64,000 nt of DNA from assembly GCA_963789225.1 (NCBI GenBank), contig CAWBKD010000021.1, forward strand, positions 105,901 through 169,900. The letters run 5' to 3'. This DNA is from Palsa-504 sp963789225. Its GTDB lineage: Bacteria; Actinomycetota; Actinomycetes; Streptosporangiales; Streptosporangiaceae. Every line of letters begins with the position of its first letter. Position 1 is the stretch's first letter. Shown here piece after piece: positions 25,763-32,630 of the stretch. Position numbers and translations under genes: made by a program. The notes beneath the pieces were generated by a model. It saw only the letters and a list, made by a program, of their open reading frames with translations, had not been told where the DNA came from and did no database searches.

Positions 25763-26991
25763 GGGCCCTGAGCCCGGGCCGCGAGGCCCGCGCCGCCGCC
25801 TCCTACCGGGGGCTGTTCGCCGAACCCGTGCTCCGCAGGCTCGCGCTGGCGGACGTCTGCGCCCGGCTCCCGCAGGGCATGGTCACCATAACCCTGCTGC
25901 TGGTCGCCGCGCAGCACGCGTCCATGACCGTGGCGGGCCTGGTGGTGGCCGGGTATACGCTCGGGCAGGCCGCCACCGCCCCGCTGCGGGGGAGGCTGGC
26001 GGACCGCCGCGGCCTGGTCCCTGTGGCCGCGTTCTGCGGCGCCTGCTACGCCCTCGCCTTGCTCGCGCTGGCGGGCTCGCTGGCCCGCGCGCCTGCCGGG
26101 CTGCTGATCGGCACCGCGGCGGTGGCCGGCCTGTTCAACCCGCCGCTTAGCCCGGGCCTGCGTAACCTCTGGTCCACCCACGCGGGCGCTCAGCTGAAGC
26201 AGGTCGCCTTCGCGCTGGACGCCGCCGTGTTCGACCTGGCCTACATCACCGGCCCGGTCCTGGCCAGCGGGCTGGCGACCGGCATCGCCCCGGCCGCGGC
26301 CGTGGTCGTGCTGCTGGCGCTGACCGCCGCGGCGACGGTCGCCATCGCCAGGTACTCCCGTCGCCCGGAGCACCCGCCGGCCCACGGCGGGATGTTCGGC
26401 CCGCTGCGCTCTTCCGCGCTGCGCAAACTCCTGGTGACCGCCGCGCTAACCAACGCTGCCCTGAGCGCGACCGAGGTGGCGCTCACCGCCTACGTCCGCC
26501 ATCACCACGCGCTGTGGGCGTCGGGCCCGCTGCTGGCGGAAGTCTCCCTCGGCAGCATCCTCGGCAGCCTCCTGCTCGGCGCCCGCAGCTCGGCTGCGAG
26601 CCTGTCCGACCGGCGCCTGCCACGGCTGCTGCTCGGCTACACCCTCGGGCTGGCCGTCCTGGCCGCCGCCGGGCTCTACCCGCCGTTGCTGGCCGTCGCC
26701 GCGCCGCTGGCCGGGCTGTGCCTGGGCCCCACCCTGGCCACGCTGTTCGGCGCGGCTGCCGCCGCGGCGCCGCGGGGCGGCGGCACAGAAACCCAGGCCT
26801 GGATCAACTCGATCATGAACGGCGGCGCGGCGGCCGGGGCCGCCCTGGCCGGCCTGGCCGCCGATCGGCCCGTGCTAGCCCTGGCCCTGGCGGCCGCCCT
26901 GGCCGCGGCGGCGGTGGCGGTGGCCAGTGCCTCGCACCATTGGGCACGGGGACCATCGCTCGTTCGGCCAAATAGGGCTTTCCGGCGTTGA
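25759..26991 (+). CDS. MFS transporter
   Basis: 410 residues, twelve predicted helices. The loop motif GRLADRRG between helices 2 and 3 (from about residue 75) is the major facilitator motif A, and helix-rich repeats follow in both halves. Substrate is unknown; the pattern fits drug-efflux-like transporters. The start is taken as GTG overlapping the upstream stop. A longer frame begins at 25549 but runs antiphase through the zinc-ribbon gene, so it is rejected. Confidence 0.8.
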   Translation: MRALSPGREARAAASYRGLFAEPVLRRLALADVCARLPQGMVTITLLLVAAQHASMTVAGLVVAGYTLGQAATAPLRGRLADRRGLVPVAAFCGACYALALLALAGSLARAPAGLLIGTAAVAGLFNPPLSPGLRNLWSTHAGAQLKQVAFALDAAVFDLAYITGPVLASGLATGIAPAAAVVVLLALTAAATVAIARYSRRPEHPPAHGGMFGPLRSSALRKLLVTAALTNAALSATEVALTAYVRHHHALWASGPLLAEVSLGSILGSLLLGARSSAASLSDRRLPRLLLGYTLGLAVLAAAGLYPPLLAVAAPLAGLCLGPTLATLFGAAAAAAPRGGGTETQAWINSIMNGGAAAGAALAGLAADRPVLALALAAALAAAAVAVASASHHWARGPSLVRPNRAFRR

Positions 26992-27185
26992 GCTCGTGGG
27001 GATACCAGCCGTTCGAGGTCCGCGCGGCGCTGTCGGTGGCCGAGCTCACGTCAATCAGGCAGGTCCGCGGCGTGGATACCGTGACCATCGACCTGCCGCT
27101 GGCAGCGACGGCCCGTTGACAGCCGCAGAGGGACCTTAGTACATTACTCAAGTAACTAACTAGGGAACTAAGGGAAGGGGCCGGG
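26992..27185 (+). promoter_or_regulatory. GntR promoter with nested inverted repeats
   Basis: Outer arms CCTTAGT (27134-27140) and ACTAAGG (27167-27173) enclose TTACT-ca-AGTAA (27144-27155), in an AT-rich patch directly before the regulator start. This is a convincing autoregulatory operator for a YtrA-type GntR protein. The preceding 120 bases contain a short open frame of no clear identity. Confidence 0.6.
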
Positions 27186-27566
27186 TTGTTGCGGGAGATG
27201 GCCGGCCTCGATGAGGGTGCCCCGCTGTTCGTCCAGATCGCCGGGCGGCTGGCCGACGAGATCGCGGACGGGGGCCTGGCCGAGGGCGGGCAGGTGCCCT
27301 CGACCAACGAGCTGGCGGCCTACTACCGGATCAACCCGGCCACGGCGGCAAAGGGGATCGCCATGCTGACCGACGACGGGCTGGTGGAAAAGCGGCGGGG
27401 CATCGGGATGTTCGTGGCGGCCGGGGCGCGCGGCCGGCTGCTGGCCGAGCGCCGCAAGCAGTTCGCCGAACGCTACGTGGAGCCGCTGGTCGCCGAGGCC
27501 AGCCGGCTCGGGATCGGCGCCGAGGAGCTGGTCGCGCTGATCCGCGAAGGGAGTGCCAGACTATGA
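27186..27566 (+). CDS. GntR-family regulator, YtrA type
   Basis: 126 residues. The winged helix (about 10-80) reads PLFVQIAGRLADEIADG, then VPSTNELAAYYRINPATAAK and DDGLVEKRRGIGMFV. The short C-terminal tail of two helices is the YtrA-type dimerisation region, not a full effector domain. Such regulators sit first in ABC operons and repress them. The TTG at 27186 is spaced 5 bases from gaagggg; an ATG at 27198 is an alternative. The stop overlaps the ABC gene. Confidence 0.85.
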   Translation: MLREMAGLDEGAPLFVQIAGRLADEIADGGLAEGGQVPSTNELAAYYRINPATAAKGIAMLTDDGLVEKRRGIGMFVAAGARGRLLAERRKQFAERYVEPLVAEASRLGIGAEELVALIREGSARL

Positions 27567-28265
27567 CGCCAGCAATCTCGGTGGCCGGGCTGACCCGCCG
27601 CTACCGCGGGCAGCTCGCCCTGGACCAGGTCACCGTCGACCTCGAACCAGGGTCGATCACCGGGCTGCTCGGCCGCAACGGCGCGGGCAAGACCACGTTC
27701 CTGCGGATCGTGGCCGGCCATGAGTTTGCCTCGGCCGGGACGGTGACCGTGCTCGGCGCTAGCCCGGCCGAGAACGCGGCGGTGCTGCGCCAGATGATCT
27801 TCGTCCGCGAGGGCCAGGCCTACCCGGACTTCAGGATCCGGCAGGTGGTGCGGGCGGCGTCCTGGTTCTACCCGAACTGGAGCCATGAGCTGGCCGGCGT
27901 GCTGCTGGACGAATTCGGCCTGCCGCTGGACCGGAAGGTCGGGCACCTGTCCCGCGGGATGCGCTCGGCGGTGGGCATCGTGATCGGCCTGGCCGCCCGG
28001 GCCGAGGTGACGCTGTTCGACGAGCCGTACGCGGGCCTGGACCCGGTGTCCCGGCAGCTGTTCTACGACCGGCTGCTCGCCGACTACGCCGAACATCCTC
28101 GCACGGTGCTGCTGTCCACCCACCTGATCGACGAGGCCGCCGGCCTGTTCGAGCGGGTGGTGGTGCTCGACTGCGGCCGGGTCGTGCTCAACACGGCCGC
28201 CGACGACCTGCGCGGCGCCGCGACCAGTGTCAGCGGCCCGGCCATCGCCGTCGCGGAGTTCACCG
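27563..28265 (+). pseudogene. ABC transporter ATP-binding protein, C-terminally deleted
   Basis: Walker A GRNGAGKTT (residues 36-44), a signature-like HLSRGMRSAVGIVIGLA, Walker B TLFDEPYAGLDPVS and the H-loop LSTHLIDE are intact. After DDLRGAATSVSGPAIAVAEF (about residue 233) the expected accessory domain is missing and the frame continues as antiphase sequence to 28729. At the same point another frame begins encoding the end of a permease, so a deletion has joined the two genes. The core ATPase might still fold, but its partner is destroyed. Confidence 0.75.
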
Positions 28266-28514
28266 TTCGCCTGGGGCATGTGGCTCGCAATCATCTACCG
28301 CCGCTGGAACCTGCCCGGCCTGCTCGCCTTCATCGCCGCCCAGGCGCTCGCGCTGCTCGCCGTAGTGGCGATCATCGGCTGGGCGCACGGCTGGCACGGC
28401 GCCGGCCACTTCTTCACCACGCTGACCATCGGCGGACTCACCGGCCTGCTCGCCGCGCTCGCGGTGGCGATGCTGGCCGGCGGCTACGCCACCATCCGCC
28501 GCATCACCGTCTGA
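28266..28514 (+). pseudogene. C-terminal remnant of the ABC permease
   Basis: The frame gives MWLAIIYRRWNLPGLLAFIA, a second helix LALLAVVAIIGWA and a final helix LTGLLAALAVAMLAGG ending RRITV. These are the last three membrane helices of the permease that normally follows a YtrB-like ATPase. It begins without start or ribosome site, one frame off from the ATPase. About 300 permease residues are gone. Confidence 0.65.
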
Positions 28515-28547
28515 CCCGGGCCAGCCGAACCCATAGGCTCGCTGGTT

Positions 28548-29384
28548 GTGAGCGCTCCCGTACCGGCCTGGGTGGTGGCAGGCCCGCCCGGGGCCGGGAA
28601 GAGCACCGTCGCCCGGCTCCTGCTCGCCGAACTCGTGCCGACCCCGGCGCTGCTCGACAAGGACACGATGTACGCCTCGTTCGTCGCGGCAGTGCTCAAG
28701 ACTGCCGGTCGCCCCCAGGGCGAGCGTGAAGGTCCCTGGTACGACGAGCACGTCAAGGTCCACGAGTACGCGGGGATGACCGCCACCGCCCGGGAGATCC
28801 GCGCGCACGGCTGCCCGGTCCTGCTGTCCGGCCCCTTCACCGGGCAGATCCACGACGCCGAACGCTGGTGGTCCTGGGTCGCCGAACTTGGGGGCGAGCC
28901 CGTCCACCTGGTCTGGGTCAGGTCCGACCCGCCCTCCGTGCGCAGCCGGCTGACCGCCCGCGGGTTGGCGCGTGACCAAGCCAAGCTCGCGGAGTTCGGG
29001 GAGTTCACCGACCGGATCCGCCTCGGCGTCGAGCCGGCCGCCCCGCACGTCACTATCGACAACCGCCTCGAAGCGGCCGCGTCGCTCGAGGATCAGGTCG
29101 CCGAGCTCGTGACCCGGTGGGCTACGGTAAAGGTCGCAGCACAACCGACCAGATCCGAGGGAGTCCCGGACATGCCTCTGAGCGCGCGGAACCAGATCCC
29201 GGCCCGTGTCACCAGCATCAACACCGGAGAGGCCATCGCCAACGTCGAACTGGACGCGAACGGCGTCCGCCTGGTGGCCTCGATCACCGTGGAAGCCGTC
29301 AAGCAGCTCGGGCTGACCGAGGGAAGCCAGGTCACCGCCGTGATCAAGGCCTCTGACGTCATCCTCGCGACCGAAGGCTACTGA
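28548..29384 (+). CDS. P-loop kinase (AAA_33/zeta-like) running in frame into a molbindin domain
   Basis: 278 residues in one frame. Residues 1-190 form a small nucleotide kinase: AGPPGAGKST (Walker A, 11-20), LLDKDTMY, LLSGPFTGQI and HLVWVRSDPPSVRSRL. Residues 209-278, beginning MPLSARNQIPARVTSINTGE, are a complete single Mop/molbindin domain that binds molybdate or related oxyanions. The linker between them is low in structure and contains cggagg-like and tacggt promoter-like bases before an ATG at 29172. The likeliest history is loss of the kinase stop, giving an accidental fusion. Confidence 0.65.
   Translation: MSAPVPAWVVAGPPGAGKSTVARLLLAELVPTPALLDKDTMYASFVAAVLKTAGRPQGEREGPWYDEHVKVHEYAGMTATAREIRAHGCPVLLSGPFTGQIHDAERWWSWVAELGGEPVHLVWVRSDPPSVRSRLTARGLARDQAKLAEFGEFTDRIRLGVEPAAPHVTIDNRLEAAASLEDQVAELVTRWATVKVAAQPTRSEGVPDMPLSARNQIPARVTSINTGEAIANVELDANGVRLVASITVEAVKQLGLTEGSQVTAVIKASDVILATEGY
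29172..29384 (+). CDS. Molbindin (TOBE/Mop domain) protein, possible independent start
   Basis: 70 residues if begun at the internal ATG, the normal size of a stand-alone molbindin. ARVTSINTGEAIANVELDAN and EGSQVTAVIKASDVILA are the two strand-turn motifs of the Mop fold. A gaggga ribosome site lies 8 bases before the ATG. Independent translation is likely even though the kinase frame runs through it. Confidence 0.6.
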   Translation: MPLSARNQIPARVTSINTGEAIANVELDANGVRLVASITVEAVKQLGLTEGSQVTAVIKASDVILATEGY

Positions 29385-29387
29385 CCC

Positions 29388-29536
29388 GTGGGAGAGACCA
29401 TCCAGCGGACCGCCCAGACGCCGGACGGCCGCACCCTGGCCATCGAGGAAGCCGGAGACCCGCACGGCCGCCCGGTCCTCGTCCACGACGGCACCGGATC
29501 GGCGAGGTGCACGCCTGGCTGGCCGAACGGCTGTAG
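29388..29536 (+). pseudogene. Scar of an alpha/beta hydrolase gene
   Basis: The first 40 codons encode TPDGRTLAIEEAGDPHGRPV, the typical N-terminus of alpha/beta hydrolases. Within a few bases another frame gives EVHAWLAERL and a stop, the usual C-terminal end of the same family. The roughly 230 residues in between, with the catalytic triad, are deleted. Confidence 0.6.
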
Positions 29537-29539
29537 CGG

Positions 29540-30516
29540 TTACCTCCCCAATCCGAAGCGGACGCGGGCCAGGCGCGGAACAGCAGCGACCCCGGTGATC
29601 GGGCGGAACCGGTCCGCGGCCGCGCTCAGCGCCTGGACCTGGTCGTCGGTGAGCTCGATGCTCGCCGCCGCGACGTTACTCTCGAGCTGCTCGACGCTCG
29701 AGGCTCCCGGTATCGCGACCACGGCCGGGCTGCGGATGACCCAGGCCAGGGCGACCTGCGCCGGTGTGGCGTCGTGCGCGTCGGCCACCTCGCGCAGCGT
29801 GGCGATCAGGTCGGCGGCCCGCTCCAGGTTCTCGGGCAGGAACAGCGGGTTGCCGGTCCGCACCCGGTTCGCCTGCGGCTGCCCCGGTGATACCGGCCCG
29901 AGAGCAGCCCCTGTCCGAGCGGGCTGTAGGCGATCACGACCCGGCCGGCCGATTCGGCATAGGGAATTTGGTCGCGCTCGGGCGCCCGGGCGACCAGGCT
30001 GTAGCGGACCTGGTTGCTCAGCACCCGGCTGCCCAGCGCCTGCTCGGCGGCGCGCCAGCGGTCCAGCGAGTAGTTGCTCACGCCGACCTCGCCCACCAGC
30101 CCGATCTGCTGCAGCGTCCGCATGCCGCGCATGATGGTGCCGTCGCGGACCACCGGATTCGGCTGGTGCACCTGGTACAGGTCGAGCCGACTCGTCCGGA
30201 GACGGTTAGCGCTGGCCACGGCGCGCTGCTCGACGACCGGCGCGACCGGCAGCACGGGGAGGATCTTCGTCGCGAGGAAGGCCGACTTGCGGTCCGCACC
30301 GAGCGCCTCGCCGAGGATCCGCTCGCTGCGCCCGAACCCGTAGATCTCGGCGGTGTCGAACAGCGTGACGCCCAGCTCCAGCGCCCGGCGCACGATGTCG
30401 TGCGCCTGCTGCCCGGCGTACGACTCGCCGTATCCCCACTCCCGCGAGCCGAACTGCCAGGTGCCGAGCCCGATCCTGGAGATCTCCGTGCCGGTGCCGA
30501 TGCTCAGGTAACGCAT
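29540..30516 (-). pseudogene. Aldo/keto reductase, frameshifted
   Basis: Frame one (from the ATG at 30516) has GLGTWQFGSREWGYGES, LFDTAEIYGFGRSERILG with the catalytic Tyr, KILPV with the catalytic Lys and VHQPNPVV with the His. It breaks after LGQGLLSGRYHRG. The second frame (29863-29540) supplies NPLFLPENLERAADLIATLR and the NADPH-binding IPGASSVEQLESNVAAASIE. A single G missing from a run near 29880 would restore continuity. All catalytic residues lie before the break, but the cofactor-binding end does not. Confidence 0.75.
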
Positions 30517-30583
30517 GCCTCCATTGTCGGCCTCTGGGTCATGGCGTGGCCACCGCAAGGCCTATCTAGGCTGTTCCGCACAT

Positions 30584-30931
30584 TCAGGCGCCCGGCGACT
30601 GGCTGCGGCCGCTGGCATCACGGTCACCCGCCGGGGCGGGCCCGGTTCCGGTCCGGTGCCGGGCTGCGAAAAGGGCGACGACCTCGCCGACGGCCGGCTC
30701 CCGGGTGCCGGGCTCGGGTACCGGCAGGTGAGCCTGGATCTGGTAGCGGTTGCGGCGGCCGTCCCTCTGCGTGATCACGTAGCCGGCTTCGGCGAGGTCG
30801 GCGATGATGCCGTGGGCGCGGCGCTCGGTGATGCCCAGGCTGGCCGCGATGTCGCGCAGTCTCGCGCCCGGGTCGCGGGCGATGTGCAGCAGGACCCGGG
30901 CGTGATTGGTCAGGAAGCCCCACTCCGCCAT
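30584..30931 (-). CDS. Winged-helix regulator, paralogue 1
   Basis: 115 residues. FLTNHARVLLHIARDPGARL, RDIAASLGITERRAHGIIAD and LAEAGYVITQRDGRRNRY form a MarR/ArsR-like winged helix (residues 5-65), followed by a Pro/Glu-rich tail ending in VGEVVALFAARHRTG. Two paralogues lie at 50317 and 51891, the first almost identical. It diverges from the remnant of an oxidoreductase gene that is intact in the other copy. The AT-rich start region contains the motif shared by all three. Confidence 0.75.
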   Translation of the reverse strand: MAEWGFLTNHARVLLHIARDPGARLRDIAASLGITERRAHGIIADLAEAGYVITQRDGRRNRYQIQAHLPVPEPGTREPAVGEVVALFAARHRTGTGPAPAGDRDASGRSQSPGA

Positions 30932-30954
30932 GCTGATAAGTGTACAACCGTTTC

Positions 30955-30972
30955 TTGAAAAATATTGCTAGT
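30955..30972. promoter_or_regulatory. AT-rich operator-like motif shared by the winged-helix genes
   Basis: TTGAAAAATATTGCTAGT lies 24 bases before the regulator start. The identical sequence occurs at 50687-50704 and a close variant (CAGGAAAATTATTGCTAGT) near 52237-52255. Conservation in a window of about 70 percent GC suggests an autoregulatory site and promoter. Confidence 0.55.
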
Positions 30973-31049
30973 TTCAGATTGCGACCATAGGCTGTGGGCA
31001 GGCACCGGGATCACCCGCCGACGGCGGCCAGCTACCTCCGGGGTCACCG

Positions 31050-31141
31050 CGAGGACGGCAAGCCCGAGATCGCCGGCGGCGAGGTGCTGGTCCGTGTGCA
31101 TGCGGCCGGCCTGGACCGGGGCGTGTGGCACCTCATGACGC
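31050..31141 (+). pseudogene. N-terminal remnant of NADPH:quinone oxidoreductase
   Basis: The segment reads KPEIAGGEVLVRVHAAGLDR then GVWHLMT and then diverges. It matches the start of the intact gene at 50906. The upstream bases also match the region before that gene, except that about 200 bases including the start codon are deleted at gaggacggc. The divergent regulator remains. Confidence 0.65.
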
Positions 31142-31308
31142 CGAGGCACTCAGCCCCAAGGGCACCGACCAGGTGGTAACGGACGGCCAGCGCCATCGGT
31201 GAAAGGCTTGGGGGCCTCTAGAGAGAAAGACAGATTGGCGAGAAGAGAACCCGGTCGGCAAATCGCTGCGAAATCCAGGGAGCGGCGCCGGCCCGTGCGG
31301 GCTGAGCC

Positions 31309-31606
31309 CGTGTCCTGCTTCCGCAAGTTCGAAAAGCCCTGCTGCGGGCTGCGGAATGCCGTATGCGCGAGAATATGGGGTATAATAAAAGTATTGCTCC
31401 GGACCCTGGCAGCTGCACCCGCGATATCTGCGGAGGCAGCGGCAGGACCGGAACTTTTTTTTGCTCGTACACGGCACGGTGCCGGAAAGACGCCACGGCC
31501 AAAGGATGGTGAGAACCCCGGGAGAATCCCTTTCTCCCCACCGCGATCTCCCCTGCATGACCGACCACCGCGTACGTCACCTGGTCGCTGACTTAAGGAG
31601 TCGGTT
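31309..31606 (+). promoter_or_regulatory. Conserved 5' leader of the first glsB copy
   Basis: About 298 bases nearly identical to 48149-48447, though the flanking genes differ. It contains TATAAT (31381-31386), a long hairpin followed by T8 (31398-31462), a second hairpin GGGAGAA-tccct-TTCTCCC (31520-31538) and aaggagtcggtt before the ATG. Transcription starting 7-12 bases after the -10 box would yield a roughly 70-base RNA ending at the T run, or a longer read-through message carrying glsB. This is the arrangement of an attenuator or riboregulator; no known riboswitch class is recognised. Confidence 0.6.
31398..31462 (+). terminator. Intrinsic-terminator-like hairpin with T8 in the glsB leader
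   Basis: TCCGG (31398-31402) pairs with CCGGA (31448-31452), and inner segments such as GCTGC/GCAGC extend the stem. T8 follows at 31455-31462, rare in this GC-rich DNA. The matching copy at 48237-48302 keeps the stem with T9. Confidence 0.6.
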
Positions 31607-31891
31607 ATGGGCATCATCGCATGGATCGTTCTCGGCCTGGGCTCGGGCCTGCTGGCCAATATGTTCATCCCCGGCAGGAGATCACAGGGCCTCATCCTGA
31701 CCTGCCTGATCGGCGTCGCCGGGGCGCTGGGCGGCGGCTGGGCCGCCACCAAGCTGTTCCACATCCACACCCTGCACGGGTTCTTCAACCTGTCCACCTG
31801 GCTCACCGCCATCGCCGGCGCAGCGGTCCTGCTGCTCATCTTCCACCTGGTCAGCCGGTCCGGCGGCTCCCGCCGGTTCGCGCACCGCTGA
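31607..31891 (+). CDS. GlsB/YeaQ/YmgE-type stress membrane protein, copy 1
   Basis: 94 residues, three membrane helices: MGIIAWIVLGLGSGLLANM (1-19), LILTCLIGVAGALGGGW and TAIAGAAVLLLIFHLV. GLGSGLLANMFIPGRRSQG is the transglycosylase-associated protein signature. Related proteins are induced by general, osmotic and acid stress; the molecular activity is unknown. A nearly identical copy is at 48448, a third at 37390 and a truncated one at 40590. The ATG follows aaggagtcggtt, conserved in the copies. Confidence 0.85.
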   Translation: MGIIAWIVLGLGSGLLANMFIPGRRSQGLILTCLIGVAGALGGGWAATKLFHIHTLHGFFNLSTWLTAIAGAAVLLLIFHLVSRSGGSRRFAHR

Positions 31892-31911
31892 GCACCGCCA
31901 GCACGGTGCTC
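31892..31911 (+). terminator. Hairpin AGCACCG-N6-CGGTGCT after glsB copy 1
   Basis: A perfect 7-bp stem with a 6-base loop immediately after the stop; an identical hairpin follows copy 2 at 48733-48752. No T run follows, so it may stabilise or terminate the message only partly. Confidence 0.5.
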
Positions 31912-32036
31912 CCCCAGACGGCACAGACCACGTGCAGGCCCGCCCAGCCGCGCCGGATCCGGACCCCGGACCGGCGCGGCGGCGGGCGCCAAGGCTTGCC
32001 AGCGTCGGTCAGTAACTCAGCTCACCGGAAGGCATC

Positions 32037-32567
32037 ATGATCATCATTATCGGGCTCGTCATCCTGATCGCGGCGGTAGTCGTCGCCGTGGCCGGCGTCC
32101 TGTCCAATAGCGGCAGCGGGCATGCGCTCACCCACCACTTCGCGGTGTTCGGCTACCACGTGACCGGCTCTGACGGCACGCTGTTCCTGTCCGGCATCGT
32201 GGTCGGGGCCCTGGCCGTGTTCGGGCTGAGCCTGCTGCTGGCCGGCGCGCGCCGCACCTCCCGCCGCGGCCGCGAGGCTCGCCGCCGACTCACCCGGTCC
32301 CGCCGCGAGACCGCCGCCGCCAGCCAGGACCGCGACGACCTGATCAGCCAACGCGAGACCGCCCGCGCCAACAGTGCCAGCACGCTGGGTAGCGGCCCGA
32401 CCGGCAGCGACCGCGATCCCGGCGCAGATGCCGACGACGGCCAGCGCAGCAAATGGCACATGTTCGGGCCCCGATCCGCCTCCCCGCAGGCTGCCGCCCC
32501 GCCCGTACCAGCCGTCAACGGGCATGCCCCCGATGTCCCCGCCAGCGATGTCCCCGCCGAACCGTGA
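32037..32567 (+). CDS. Two-helix membrane protein with basic coil and disordered tail, copy 1
   Basis: 176 residues, no recognised family. Helix one (1-22) is IIIIGLVILIAAVVVAVAGV, then an external loop rich in Gly and His (LSNSGSGHALTHHFAVFGYH), helix two (about 50-75, LFLSGIVVGALAVFGLSLLL), a strongly basic stretch (RRTSRRGREARRRLTRSRRE) likely in the cytoplasm, and a disordered acidic tail. The pairing of a glsB copy with this gene recurs at 48448-49405, and a further copy stands at 43917. It begins 145 bases after glsB; co-transcription is likely. Confidence 0.7.
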   Translation: MIIIIGLVILIAAVVVAVAGVLSNSGSGHALTHHFAVFGYHVTGSDGTLFLSGIVVGALAVFGLSLLLAGARRTSRRGREARRRLTRSRRETAAASQDRDDLISQRETARANSASTLGSGPTGSDRDPGADADDGQRSKWHMFGPRSASPQAAAPPVPAVNGHAPDVPASDVPAEP

Positions 32568-32630
32568 GCATCGTCGGGAAGGTGAACACCCGGATATCCC
32601 CCGCTCCTTCATGCGGCTGCCCGGGGGCGG

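Larger units (their letters stand above)
31309..32600 (+). repeat. Segmental duplication, copy 1 (leader, glsB, membrane protein)
   Basis: About 1.29 kb matches 48149-49430 in the same orientation, with roughly nine of ten bases identical by eye. Similarity starts abruptly at gtgtcctgcttccgcaag and fades after the stop of the membrane-protein gene. No flanking mobile-element ends are seen. Confidence 0.75.
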
